Source of the DNA: Peptoniphilus_A genitalis
Lineage (GTDB): Bacteria; Bacillota; Clostridia; Tissierellales; Peptoniphilaceae
Strand: one strand, 5' to 3'
NCBI RefSeq assembly: GCF_949769225.1
Contig: NZ_CATKPB010000009.1
Length of the DNA: 64,000 bases
Shown here: positions 15,135 to 23,544 of the stretch, in pieces
Numbering within the stretch: the stretch's first letter is position 1
Layout of the letters: each line of letters opens with the position of its first letter
Program-made: the position numbers and the translations under genes
The notes under the pieces: model-generated
What the model saw: the letters and a program-made list of their open reading frames with translations, nothing else
What the model was told of the DNA's origin: nothing
The model's database searches: none

Positions 15135-17378
15135 CTACTCTTTATACATGCTTTCTTCATAATCTGGTCCATAACTATGAAATTCTATTGCTTTCTTTTC
15201 TTCTGTCACAAGGTCCTTATACCATTTTGGAAAATCTGTCTTTTCATCGTAAACCATCTTTTGCCAATCTTCGTCAGTAAGTCTTTCCTTATTTAAAAAT
15301 TCGTAGTAAGAGAAAGTTGCTCCCCTGCCCATGTAAAGTTTATCTTGGTGAGGATAGATTACAAAAATTTCCATTGGCTTACCTGTTCCTATGTGAGAAA
15401 TTTCGTCTTTAGGAAGACCCACGCTGTTCTCAACTACTCTCATTAGGTCAACTACAACTGGCATCCTCCTGTCAGTTGCATTTTGGATTTCATACCAATA
15501 AGAAATATTATTTTCATCAGAGGATTCAACGAAGTCAACCATTATTCTTTCCATTTCTCCACCAATGTTTAGTAAATCAATAATTTCTTCTTCAGTAAGA
15601 GGCTCATTTTGAAGTTCCTTAATAGAAATATCTCTAAACTTTACAACCATGGCTTGGAAGTTATTTAATTTTTCTTCATACTTTTCACTTAACATTTGAC
15701 GATCTTTTAAATTGACCTTTGTAAATTCAAGTAGCCAATTTAATTTTTCGTAAAGTTCTACATTTGGTTCAACGTAGGATTTTGGAATTTCAAAATCTCC
15801 TCCGCCACCCATTTCAGCCATAACTGCCTTGCCATATAAAACTGTGTCGTGTTTTAGTTCTGCAAAAGATCCAAGGGCAGATACTAGGTCCTTCCTTTCC
15901 CAAGCATCATTTCTCATAAACATTGGGTAGCCTTCTCCAAATTTTTGGTCATAGGACTTTAGCATCCAAAGCCAACCACGATACATATTTTTTTGCCAGT
16001 CTAAGTCTTCCATCTTCTTCACAATAGAAATATTTTCGTCAGTTCTTTCCTTGTACTTATCCCAGTGAGAATTGTAAGGATCCTTATCTAATATTTCTCT
16101 CGCCTTTTCATTTCCAAAGGCAGCCATAAGGTCTAGGCCAGAATAGATTGGTCTATCAGATGGGTGGTTTGGACCTGCAATATCAACAACATTTTGCATC
16201 AATACGCTGTCCATTACAGCTCTTTGTGGCATATACCTAAAGGACTTGCCCATAAAACCTGCAACTAGTGGATCTGGATAAGACTTTAAGACTGTGTAAG
16301 CTTTGCTTAAATTTTTATTATCATCTAGTTTATTGATGTCAAAATCTTTTCCATAAACCCCGTAAAGAGTTCTTGCATATTCTCTTATGGAAAGGTCATC
16401 AGCAGATTCCACCATAAAGTCAATTGGCTCAACTAAATCTTCCCAAGTTTTTAAAATTTCAGGATTTTTATAAATTGAATGAGTAAAAAGTAGTCCTTGC
16501 AAAATACTGTCTTCATTAGGCTTTCCTTCATTCTCTATAAAAAGTCCAACTTGACCAAAGTACATTGTGCCTGAGAAATATTTTTTTAATTCTTCACTTC
16601 TAGTGTAGTGGCCCCTAGGTTTAAGTTGTGAAAAATCTACATCTCTTCCACTTATAGCTGAAGAAGTAATTTCTTCTGAGCTTGCATTTTTTATCTCTTC
16701 TTCATAAATCTTCTTAGCTTCTTCAGGTAAATTTTCAGGCTCACTTCCCAAAAGCTTAAGTCCTGTAGCTATAAAGGCAATGTTTCTATTTTGAATTTCT
16801 TTTAATTTTTCATTTTTTATTTCACTTAAAAGATTTATATTTTCAGCAAGTAATTTTTTATTAAGTTCAATAGACTTTGGATAGAGCTCTTCCTTTTCCA
16901 AATTTCTCAAAAATCCATCGTAAAAAATGTGGAAGATGTGAGTTACTGAATCAGTTGTGACAAAACTTGCTAAGATTTTATATTCGTTGTCTTCATAAAT
17001 TTGGTGAATTTGATCGAATTCATAATTCCATGGATCTTCACTGTATTCATTGTTTTCCAAGTTTTTTGGCTTAGTAATTACAAATCCATTTTTTAATAGC
17101 ATTTCTTTTTGTTTTTGAGTAAAATCTCCAAATTCAGAAAAATTAACAACATTAGAAAAGTCATCAGCAATCTTATAATCTTTAAGGCTTGGTGTGAATT
17201 CGGAAAGCTTGTAATCAATATAAGTGGTTTTATTTTCCATTTCATCTAAAAATTTTGTATCTTGAAGTTCAATCTTTGCAGCTTCCTTTTCCGACAAAGC
17301 TCCCTTATCATTTTTGCATCCTGCCAAAAGCATAAGTGCCAAAAGTGAAGTTATAAGTATTTTTTTCTTTACTTCCAT
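15135..17378 (-). CDS. DUF3160-type lipoprotein
   Basis: This 747-residue protein has a lysine-rich start, hydrophobic core and lipobox LLAGC at residues 17-21, so it should be a lipid-anchored outer-face protein. The body resembles DUF3160 proteins: helical segments containing HIFHIFYDGFLRNLEKEELY, FMGKSFRYMPQRAVMDS and MFMRNDAWERKDLVSALGSF. The function of that family is not established; no catalytic motif is evident, although many conserved aromatic residues suggest a ligand- or glycan-binding alpha barrel. Its start overlaps the preceding lipoprotein gene by ten bases, so the two are probably made together. Confidence 0.8.
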   Translation of the reverse strand: MEVKKKILITSLLALMLLAGCKNDKGALSEKEAAKIELQDTKFLDEMENKTTYIDYKLSEFTPSLKDYKIADDFSNVVNFSEFGDFTQKQKEMLLKNGFVITKPKNLENNEYSEDPWNYEFDQIHQIYEDNEYKILASFVTTDSVTHIFHIFYDGFLRNLEKEELYPKSIELNKKLLAENINLLSEIKNEKLKEIQNRNIAFIATGLKLLGSEPENLPEEAKKIYEEEIKNASSEEITSSAISGRDVDFSQLKPRGHYTRSEELKKYFSGTMYFGQVGLFIENEGKPNEDSILQGLLFTHSIYKNPEILKTWEDLVEPIDFMVESADDLSIREYARTLYGVYGKDFDINKLDDNKNLSKAYTVLKSYPDPLVAGFMGKSFRYMPQRAVMDSVLMQNVVDIAGPNHPSDRPIYSGLDLMAAFGNEKAREILDKDPYNSHWDKYKERTDENISIVKKMEDLDWQKNMYRGWLWMLKSYDQKFGEGYPMFMRNDAWERKDLVSALGSFAELKHDTVLYGKAVMAEMGGGGDFEIPKSYVEPNVELYEKLNWLLEFTKVNLKDRQMLSEKYEEKLNNFQAMVVKFRDISIKELQNEPLTEEEIIDLLNIGGEMERIMVDFVESSDENNISYWYEIQNATDRRMPVVVDLMRVVENSVGLPKDEISHIGTGKPMEIFVIYPHQDKLYMGRGATFSYYEFLNKERLTDEDWQKMVYDEKTDFPKWYKDLVTEEKKAIEFHSYGPDYEESMYKE

Positions 17379-17974
17379 TTAATTTCATCTCCTTCTAAAT
17401 ATAATTCTCTCACGCTTCCATCTATCTCAACTTTTTTCTCCTTGTTTAAAAACTTTGGCTGGTCCTTTAGGACTTTGCTCCCATGATTTCTTTCGACAGC
17501 AAAATTAGTCCAGTCATATACACCAAATAAATAATTGCCATCAAGGTTTTTTTCTATGGAAATAATCTCATCATAACCATCTCCATCAAGGTCGCACAAG
17601 TTAAAGTCTGTAATGGGATTGTATAATCTTGAAATTCTAAGTTTTGGTCTTAGCTTTTTGTTTTTAAGGTCAATGTTATATAAGAAGCACCTCCTGTCAA
17701 ATTTTTGATCAAAGGGCGTCTTTTTATAAACGCCAATCGCAAGCTCCATCTCACCTCCATCGACATTACAAAAATCAAGCTTCCAAGGCCTTATGTCACT
17801 TACATCAATAGAAAATTCTCTGTCCCTATTTTTAATTTTTAATTCACTTCCATATTCCCCATCAAGAGAAATAATTTCTGCAGAAAGATTATCATGGACT
17901 GCCTTGTCTAAAATTTTAGCTTCGCTACTTCTGCAGCCTGTCAAAAAAATAAGTAAAAAAATTATGTATCTCAT
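17369..17974 (-). CDS. Small lipoprotein with FG-GAP/VCBS-like segment
   Basis: This 201-residue protein begins MRYIIFLLIFLTGCRSS, with lipobox FLTGC at residues 10-14 and a very short N-region. The mature part is beta-rich and carries DLDGDGYDEIISIE, a DxDxDG calcium-binding-like motif typical of FG-GAP/VCBS propeller repeats, but only one copy. No named family is recognised. It overlaps the DUF3160 gene by ten bases and is preceded by its own promoter (18051-18024), so the pair forms a two-gene unit that may act as a surface complex (inference). Confidence 0.65.
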   Translation of the reverse strand: MRYIIFLLIFLTGCRSSEAKILDKAVHDNLSAEIISLDGEYGSELKIKNRDREFSIDVSDIRPWKLDFCNVDGGEMELAIGVYKKTPFDQKFDRRCFLYNIDLKNKKLRPKLRISRLYNPITDFNLCDLDGDGYDEIISIEKNLDGNYLFGVYDWTNFAVERNHGSKVLKDQPKFLNKEKKVEIDGSVRELYLEGDEIKWK

Positions 17975-18023
17975 AAGATAATTATAACATTTAATTTAAC
18001 AATTTATTTGTCTAATGTGTTAT

Positions 18024-18051
18024 TTTATAAATTTTTATAATGGCAAGTCAA
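18024..18051 (-). promoter_or_regulatory. Promoter of the lipoprotein pair
   Basis: -35 TTGACT (18051-18046), 16-base spacer, -10 TATAAA (18029-18024). It lies about 50 bases upstream of the lipoprotein ATG. Confidence 0.6.
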
Positions 18052-18129
18052 AAAATTTTTTAAACTTCTCAAAGAAGAAAGCTTTAGAGAATTTTGATTA
18101 CTAAATAAAAAATTTTTACTTTAGAGGCA

Positions 18130-18161
18130 TAAAAAATATGGCTCAGTCTCCTAAGCCATAT
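18130..18161 (-). terminator. Terminator overlapping the stop of the 35-residue gene
   Basis: ATATGGCTTAG and CTGAGCCATAT pair over 11 positions around GAGA and are followed by TTTTTTATG. The stop codon TAG of the small gene lies inside the 5' arm, so the transcript ends right at the coding end. Confidence 0.9.
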
Positions 18162-18258
18162 GGTAAATTAAATCAGAAAAACTTTTTGCAAATAAACTTG
18201 ATGGCATTATAAGACCGATAAGTAAGAGCACAATCAAAGTTAATCTTTTCTTATTCAT
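18151..18258 (-). CDS. 35-residue signal-peptide-like secreted peptide (unknown)
   Basis: An ATG at 18258-18256 preceded by AAGGAGGT at ideal spacing opens a 35-codon frame ending in TAG at 18153-18151. The product has a basic start (MNKKR), an unbroken hydrophobic core (LIVLLLIGLIM) and a signal-peptidase-I-like site PSSLFA before KSFSDLIYHMA. Cleavage would release an 11-residue peptide; without cleavage it is a small membrane peptide. Promoter, ribosome site and terminator fit it exactly and include no other gene, so it is probably a real single-gene unit. No family recognised; a signalling peptide, a small membrane regulator or the remnant of a longer gene are all possible. Confidence 0.65.
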   Translation of the reverse strand: MNKKRLTLIVLLLIGLIMPSSLFAKSFSDLIYHMA

Positions 18259-18284
18259 AATTACCTCCTTATATACTTTATTTG

Positions 18285-18312
18285 ATTATATCATAGAAGC
18301 AAAGGTTTTCAA
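18285..18312 (-). promoter_or_regulatory. Promoter of the 35-residue peptide gene
   Basis: -35 TTGAAA (18312-18307), 16-base spacer, consensus -10 TATAAT (18290-18285). The predicted start near 18278 gives a leader of only about 20 bases. Confidence 0.75.
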
Positions 18313-18372
18313 GTGATATGACAATTATAAATATTTGTAAAACTTTTTAATTGCCTTTTCAGTTTTTTGCAA

Positions 18373-18402
18373 GAAAAAAGAGACCCGGCTTGCGAGTCTC
18401 TT
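18373..18402 (-). terminator. Terminator after ispH-rpsA
   Basis: AAGAGACTCG and CGGGTCTCTT pair around CAAGC, followed by a T6 tract, 27 bases after the stop of the 18429-20519 gene. Confidence 0.9.
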
Positions 18403-18428
18403 GATATTTAAAATTCAAATAAGAATTA

Positions 18429-20519
18429 TTATTCTTGATCTGTATTTTCTTCTTCAGCTACATCTTCATCAACTAGATCAGCATCAAGATTTGCATCTGA
18501 GAAGTTAAGTCCTAGCATTTCTCCAATAGTCATGTTGAAGTCATCTTGTTTAGGTTCTTCAATTTTCTTTTCTCTCTTTGGAGCTTTTCTTTCTCTTCTA
18601 GGTTTTCTTTCCTTTGGTTTAGCTTCTTCGCCTTCTTCTTTTTCTTCAGGTTCAATTAGAGCCTTGATTGAAAGAGAAATCTTTTGATTTTCTTCATCAA
18701 TGTCAGTTACCTTAACTGTAACTTCTTCACCAATAGAAAGTTTATCTTGTGGTTTTTCAACGTGTTCTCTTGAGATTTGAGAAACGTGAAGTAGACCATC
18801 AACGCCTTGTTCAAGTCTTACGAAAGCACCGAAGTCAAGAAGGTTTACAACCTTACCCTTAACAACGTCGCCAACTTTAACTTCATTAGTAAATACATCC
18901 CATGGTTTTTCCATAGTTTGTTTTAGTCCAAGTGCGATTCTATTCTTTTCTTTATCTACATTAAGAACTTGTACCTTAACTACATCTCCAGGTGCTACTA
19001 CATCTGAAGGGTGTTTAACTCTGTTCCAAGAAAGTTCAGAGATATGGATAAGTCCATCTACTCCTCCAACATCTACGAATGCACCAAAGTTAGTTAATCT
19101 TTGTACAGTTCCTTCGATAATGTCTCCTTCTTTAAGCTTGTCATATACTTCGTCACGAACCTTGTCTAGTTCTTCTTGAAGTACATTCTTTCTTGAAAGA
19201 ACAATTCTTCTCTTTCTCTTATCAAAGTCGATAATTTCAGTTTCGAATTCTTCTCCAATGAATTTACTTAAATCTTTTTGGAATCTAACAGAAACATGAG
19301 ATGCAGGTATAAATGCATTAAGTCCTCTGAAATCTGCAGTTAGTCCACCTTTAACTTGGTTCTTAACAGTTACTTTTATGTTTTCTTTGTTGTTATAAAG
19401 TTCTTCAACTTCATCCCAAACCTTCATGTCAGCAACTCTTTTTGTTGAAAGAACAACATTGCCGTCTCCATCATCCATCTTTAGAACGTAAACGTCAATT
19501 TCTTGACCTTGTTCATAAAGATCTTGAGGATTTACATCAGGTCCTCCTGCAAGTTCATCTCTTGAAATGATACCGTCTGATCTGTATCCAAGATTTACCA
19601 TTACTTCTGAATCAGTTATATATAAAACTTCTCCAGTTACTACTTCACCACGTCTAATTCTTTTAAAAGAATTTTCGATGGCTTCCATCATCTCACCTTT
19701 GTCAAAATTTTCCATCCTACTAACAGCCTCCTTGATTACCGATTCCGGTGTGGATGCTCCGGCGGTAATACCTATTTTATTAAATTTTTTAAATATATTT
19801 AAATCAATATCTCTAATGGACTGAATTAAAAATACATTTTTACAATTTAATTTTGCAATTTCTGCAAGTTTTTTTGTGTTTGAAGATTTTTTGCCGCCTA
19901 AAACAATTAGGGCGTCAACTTTTTTCGATAAATCTCTAACACTCTCTTGTCTCTCGAAAGTTGCATTACATATAGTATTATAAACTAAAACTTCATCTTT
20001 TGAAATATCTTTTATAAGATTTGTTGCTTTTTCGAAAAAATCTACCTTGTTTGTAGTTTGTGAGACTATAACTATCTTTCCCTCTGGAATTTTTATGTCT
20101 TCCAAATTGGAAATAATTGTTGCAGAGTCATTGCATCGAGAATTAATTCCCACCACCTCAGGGTGTTCTTCATTCCCAACAATTACTACATTATAACCTT
20201 TTTTGTAGAAATTATCTACTATATTATAAACTTTTTCTACCTTAGGGCAGACACAATTTATTATTTCATTATTTTTTTCTTCTAGCTCATCTAAAATCTT
20301 TTTATGGATCCCGTGACTTCTTATTATAACCTTTGAGTCTTCTACATTTGTCTTGTCAATTGTCACTACTCCCAAGTCAGCAAGTTCCTTAACAACTCTT
20401 TCGTTGTGAACAAGATCTCCATAGGAGTAGACTCCCTCGTCTGCATTATCAAAGGCCATCTTAACAGCTCTTTTTACTCCGCCACAAAATCCATGCTTGT
20501 CAGCTACAATAATTTCCAT
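18429..20519 (-). CDS. ispH: IspH-ribosomal protein S1 fusion
   Basis: This 696-residue fusion has two parts. Residues 1 to about 280 are IspH (HMBPP reductase, the final MEP-pathway step): HGFCGGVKRAV holds cluster Cys 12, NCVCPKVEKVY and NTICNATFERQ the others, with RSHGIH, QTTNKVDFF and TAGASTPESV around the active site. From about 290 on are four S1 RNA-binding repeats, the third and fourth (GTVQRLTNFGAFVDVGGVDG and GKVVNLLDFGAFVRLEQGVD) being the best matches, then an acidic/basic tail. Such fusions are known in Clostridia. It lies downstream of cmk and plsC, overlapping plsC by 16 bases. All four IspH-type cysteines appear present, so both halves are probably functional. Confidence 0.95.
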   Translation of the reverse strand: MEIIVADKHGFCGGVKRAVKMAFDNADEGVYSYGDLVHNERVVKELADLGVVTIDKTNVEDSKVIIRSHGIHKKILDELEEKNNEIINCVCPKVEKVYNIVDNFYKKGYNVVIVGNEEHPEVVGINSRCNDSATIISNLEDIKIPEGKIVIVSQTTNKVDFFEKATNLIKDISKDEVLVYNTICNATFERQESVRDLSKKVDALIVLGGKKSSNTKKLAEIAKLNCKNVFLIQSIRDIDLNIFKKFNKIGITAGASTPESVIKEAVSRMENFDKGEMMEAIENSFKRIRRGEVVTGEVLYITDSEVMVNLGYRSDGIISRDELAGGPDVNPQDLYEQGQEIDVYVLKMDDGDGNVVLSTKRVADMKVWDEVEELYNNKENIKVTVKNQVKGGLTADFRGLNAFIPASHVSVRFQKDLSKFIGEEFETEIIDFDKRKRRIVLSRKNVLQEELDKVRDEVYDKLKEGDIIEGTVQRLTNFGAFVDVGGVDGLIHISELSWNRVKHPSDVVAPGDVVKVQVLNVDKEKNRIALGLKQTMEKPWDVFTNEVKVGDVVKGKVVNLLDFGAFVRLEQGVDGLLHVSQISREHVEKPQDKLSIGEEVTVKVTDIDEENQKISLSIKALIEPEEKEEGEEAKPKERKPRRERKAPKREKKIEEPKQDDFNMTIGEMLGLNFSDANLDADLVDEDVAEEENTDQE

Positions 20520-21094
20520 TTGACTTCATCACCATACACTATTCTCATTATGTCTTGGGAAATATTTTCAAGTTCTTCTGGAGAATATTTTATTTCTTTA
20601 TTAATCATTACAGGCTTCCTAAAGTGAATCCTAGTCTTCCTAAAGGGTTTGTAGTCTCCCTCAATATAAACTGGAAGGACTCTCGAGTTTGTCTTTTGTG
20701 CAATTAGGGCAATGCCTGATTTTATTCTCGTGTAGTCAACTTCCTTCATCCTAGTTCCTTCAGGAAAAATTCCTAGGACCTTTTCATTTTTCAAAATTTT
20801 TAGTGCTTTCTTTATGGCTGCCAGGTCATTTCCCTCTCTATCAATGGGAAAGGCTCCAAGCTTAGATAGGAAAGCGCCTATTAATTTATTTTTAAAGAGT
20901 TCCTTCTTTGCCATCCAAAAAATTTGTCGATCAAAAACTGCCGATATGGCTACAGGATCTAGGTTGCACTTGTGGTTACCACAAACTATTAATCTTTCAC
21001 TATCTTGTGGAATGTTTTCACTTCCTAAGACCTCAATTCTATAAATGTGTCTTATGAAAAATCCCACAAAATTTCTTACAGCAAAATAAAACAT
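20504..21094 (-). CDS. plsC: 1-acyl-sn-glycerol-3-phosphate acyltransferase PlsC
   Basis: This 196-residue membrane-associated acyltransferase makes phosphatidic acid. The catalytic HxxxxD motif is NHKCNLDPVAI near residue 40, followed by the phosphate-binding FPEGTRMK near residue 115 and the LPVYIEG segment. An N-terminal hydrophobic stretch (YFAVRNFVGFFIRHI) would tether it to the membrane. It lies three bases downstream of cmk and overlaps ispH-rpsA, the usual clostridial cmk-plsC-ispH/rpsA order. Confidence 0.93.
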   Translation of the reverse strand: MFYFAVRNFVGFFIRHIYRIEVLGSENIPQDSERLIVCGNHKCNLDPVAISAVFDRQIFWMAKKELFKNKLIGAFLSKLGAFPIDREGNDLAAIKKALKILKNEKVLGIFPEGTRMKEVDYTRIKSGIALIAQKTNSRVLPVYIEGDYKPFRKTRIHFRKPVMINKEIKYSPEELENISQDIMRIVYGDEVKWKLL

Positions 21095-21097
21095 AGA

Positions 21098-21718
21098 TCA
21101 CCTTTTTATATAAGAAATTATTTTTTCAATTGTCTCTTCAGCATTTAAGTCTGTACTGTCAATTAATATTGCATCTTCTGTTTGAATTAGGGGAGAGTTT
21201 GACCTGTGAGAGTCATTGTAGTCTCTCACCTTTAAGTCCTCTAATATTTCCTCAAAGCTAACCTTATCGTCATCAATTTGCTTGTATCTTCTCATGGCAC
21301 GAGTCTCTACATCGGCAGTTAAGAAAAATTTGTACTCAGCATCCTTTAGGACAACTGAACCAATGTCTCTTCCCTCCATGACAACGTCCTTGTCAGATGC
21401 AATTTCTCTTTGCATCTTCACAAGATAGTCTCTTATGATTTTCTTCTTGGACATCTCTGAAGTCTTGTTGGAAATTTCATTTTCTCTTATTTCCTTTGAG
21501 ACATCTCTTCCATCAAGAAATATTTTATCTCCGTCAAAAGATATTTTTGTATTTTTAAGAATTTCTTCGTAAGAAGACTCATCTCCCTTTAAAAGTTTAA
21601 GGGTGATTGCCCTATACATTGCTCCTGTGTCCACGTATAGGACACCAAGTCTCTTTGCAATTTCCTTTGCAAGGGAACTTTTGCCAGAGCCCGCTGGTCC
21701 ATCTATTGCAATTTTCAT
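21098..21718 (-). CDS. cmk: Cytidylate kinase Cmk
   Basis: This 206-residue P-loop nucleoside monophosphate kinase converts CMP/dCMP to diphosphates. Walker A is IDGPAGSGKSSLAK, with VDTGAMYRAIT, EGRDIGSVVL and the LID-region RYKQID. The start ATG at 21718 follows GGAGGTAAAA; an upstream in-frame TTG at 21730 lies inside the ribosome site and is not used. Its leader is unusual: a promoter (21799-21771) is followed within about 10 bases by a hairpin-U8 element before the ribosome site. Confidence 0.95.
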   Translation of the reverse strand: MKIAIDGPAGSGKSSLAKEIAKRLGVLYVDTGAMYRAITLKLLKGDESSYEEILKNTKISFDGDKIFLDGRDVSKEIRENEISNKTSEMSKKKIIRDYLVKMQREIASDKDVVMEGRDIGSVVLKDAEYKFFLTADVETRAMRRYKQIDDDKVSFEEILEDLKVRDYNDSHRSNSPLIQTEDAILIDSTDLNAEETIEKIISYIKR

Positions 21719-21728
21719 TTTTACCTCC

Positions 21729-21757
21729 AAAAAAAATCACTACTTTCTGTAGTGACT
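21729..21757 (-). terminator. Hairpin-U8 element in the cmk leader (terminator/attenuator)
   Basis: On the minus strand AGTCACTAC and GTAGTGATT pair around AGAAA and run into T8, which touches the GGAGG ribosome site of cmk. It can terminate the upstream flavoprotein transcript, but it also lies downstream of the predicted cmk promoter, so it would terminate or attenuate cmk-plsC-ispH/rpsA as well. Confidence 0.8.
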
Positions 21758-21770
21758 CTTATCATTAATT

Positions 21771-21799
21771 ATTATATTTTATTTTTGAAAATAAGTAAA
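21771..21799 (-). promoter_or_regulatory. Predicted promoter of cmk-plsC-ispH/rpsA
   Basis: -35 TTTACT (21799-21794), 17-base spacer, perfect -10 TATAAT (21776-21771). The predicted start near 21764 is only about seven bases before the attenuator hairpin. Confidence 0.65.
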
Positions 21800-21802
21800 G
21801 GC

Positions 21803-22993
21803 TTAGAGATTGATGCCGCAGGAGTAACCAGTTGAATTTGCAACTTGAATATTATATCCGCCAGTTAGTCCATCAACATCTATAACTTCGCCAATAAAGT
21901 ATAGGCCTTTAACAAGCTTTGACTCCATAGTCTTTGGGTCAAGATCTTTGACGTCGATTCCACCACTAGTTACTATTGCCCTGTTGATGTCGTCTAAGCT
22001 ATCAAATCTTAATTTAAAATTTTTAATTGTTTTAACAAGCCCTTCTCTCTCTTCTTTCGTAATTTGATTTACCTTCTTGTCACCGTAAGTTTTTGCTTCA
22101 TCAAGAACATAAGGAATCAAATCTCTTGGAAGGAGATTTTTCATAACATTTTCTAAATTTTTATTTTGGTTTTCATCAAAGTCTCTCAAGATTCTCTTGT
22201 CTAACTTGTCACTCGTAAGCGCAGGCTTTAAGTCCAAGTATAGATCAAAGTCCTCCGTCCTATTAATTTTACTTGAAGTTGTGAGGACAATTGGACCAGA
22301 TATTCCCCTGTGAGTGAAGAGCATCTCTCCAAACTCTCTCGAGATAACTTTCTTATCTTTTTCAACTCTTAACTCAACATTCTTTAGACTAAGGCCTGCC
22401 AAGTCAAAATTATTTGAAAGGTTAATACCAATTAGTCCTGGCTTAGGCTCAACGAGCTTGTGACCAAATTCTTTTCCAAACCTATAGCCGTCCCCAGTGG
22501 AACCTGTGAGCTTGTAAGATACACCTCCAGTTGCGATGACAAGTTTGTCAAATTTTTCCTTGTCATTTAAGATAAATATATCTCCATCTTTTCTAATAGA
22601 CCTCACTTCTGTATTAAGTCTAACTTCAACACCCACTTGTCTTAATTTTTTTTCGTAGGTCCTTATAACATCTGATGACTTGTCACTAGCTGGGAAGACC
22701 CTGTCCCCCCTCTCAACCTTTAGGGGTAAGCCCAGGTCTTCAAAGTAATAGTAAGTTGTGAAGGGAGAAAAAGAATAAATTGATGAGAACATAAAGGAAG
22801 GATTTCTCACAAGATTTTTCATAAATTCTTTCTCGTCTACATAATTTGTTAAGTTGCACCTTCCCTTGCCTGTTATAAATAATTTTTTTCCAAGCTTTTC
22901 ATTTTTCTCAAAGAGGACAACTTCATGATTTTCTCCTGCCTTGATGGCACACATCATGCCAGCAGGTCCTCCTCCTATAATTCCTATTCTCAT
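21803..22993 (-). CDS. HI0933/BaiN-like flavoprotein (aminoacetone-oxidase family)
   Basis: This 396-residue FAD protein starts with the dinucleotide motif IGIIGGGPAGMMCAIKAGE, continues with EKNEKLGKKLFITGKGRCNL (the family's GKxGxxGxGRCNLTN signature), IATGGVSYKLTGSTGDGYRF and ends GGYNIQVANSTGYSCG. Proteins of this group are annotated as BaiN/HI0933 or YhiN oxidoreductases; the physiological substrate is not established. The start overlaps the mnmM stop by four bases (ATGA). It is followed by the cmk promoter. Confidence 0.88.
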   Translation of the reverse strand: MRIGIIGGGPAGMMCAIKAGENHEVVLFEKNEKLGKKLFITGKGRCNLTNYVDEKEFMKNLVRNPSFMFSSIYSFSPFTTYYYFEDLGLPLKVERGDRVFPASDKSSDVIRTYEKKLRQVGVEVRLNTEVRSIRKDGDIFILNDKEKFDKLVIATGGVSYKLTGSTGDGYRFGKEFGHKLVEPKPGLIGINLSNNFDLAGLSLKNVELRVEKDKKVISREFGEMLFTHRGISGPIVLTTSSKINRTEDFDLYLDLKPALTSDKLDKRILRDFDENQNKNLENVMKNLLPRDLIPYVLDEAKTYGDKKVNQITKEEREGLVKTIKNFKLRFDSLDDINRAIVTSGGIDVKDLDPKTMESKLVKGLYFIGEVIDVDGLTGGYNIQVANSTGYSCGINL

Positions 22994-23544
22994 CTCGTCA
23001 CCTTCTTCTCAATTAAGTAAACAATGGGTGGATTGTGCTTTTGATTATAAAATTCTCTCTTCTCGACTTTGAAGATTTTTTGATCAAGAGACTTTAAAAA
23101 TTCATCCACTCCCTCTCTCTCTTCAAGAGAGTTTTCGTGGCCCAGATATGAAACCACAATTATAAGTCCAGCTTCATTTATTTTTTCTGTGGCCTTACTT
23201 AAGGACCCAAGGGTAGACTCTCTTAAGGTTGTAATTTTTTTGTCAGAACCTGGCAAAAAACCAAGATTATAAATCACGAGATCAAAACTTTCAAGCCTAT
23301 CAATATTTGCATGAGAATCTAAAAAAAATTCATAATTGTCATAACCTTCTAACAAAACCCTTGCCTTACTTAAGGCCTCTTCTTGGACATCAAAGCCATA
23401 TACAAATCCATCTTTGCCAACAGCTTTTAATAGCTTTATGGTGTCATTGCCCTTGCCCACAGTTGCATCAACTGCAATTTTTCCTAAAAAATTATGAGAT
23501 AGGGCTTCATCCACTATCTCAAAATACTTTTCCTTTACTATCAT
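22990..23544 (-). CDS. mnmM: MnmM (YtqB) tRNA U34 methyltransferase
   Basis: This 184-residue class I SAM methyltransferase has motif I VDATVGKGNDTIKLLKAVG, acidic motif II VYGFDVQ, and the catalytic-type YNLGFLPGSDKKI followed by HNPPIVYLIEKK near the end. This pattern is that of the YtqB/MnmM family, which completes mnm5s2U34 in tRNAs of Gram-positive bacteria. It overlaps the pseudouridine synthase upstream and the flavoprotein downstream by four bases each. Confidence 0.88.
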   Translation of the reverse strand: MIVKEKYFEIVDEALSHNFLGKIAVDATVGKGNDTIKLLKAVGKDGFVYGFDVQEEALSKARVLLEGYDNYEFFLDSHANIDRLESFDLVIYNLGFLPGSDKKITTLRESTLGSLSKATEKINEAGLIIVVSYLGHENSLEEREGVDEFLKSLDQKIFKVEKREFYNQKHNPPIVYLIEKKVTR

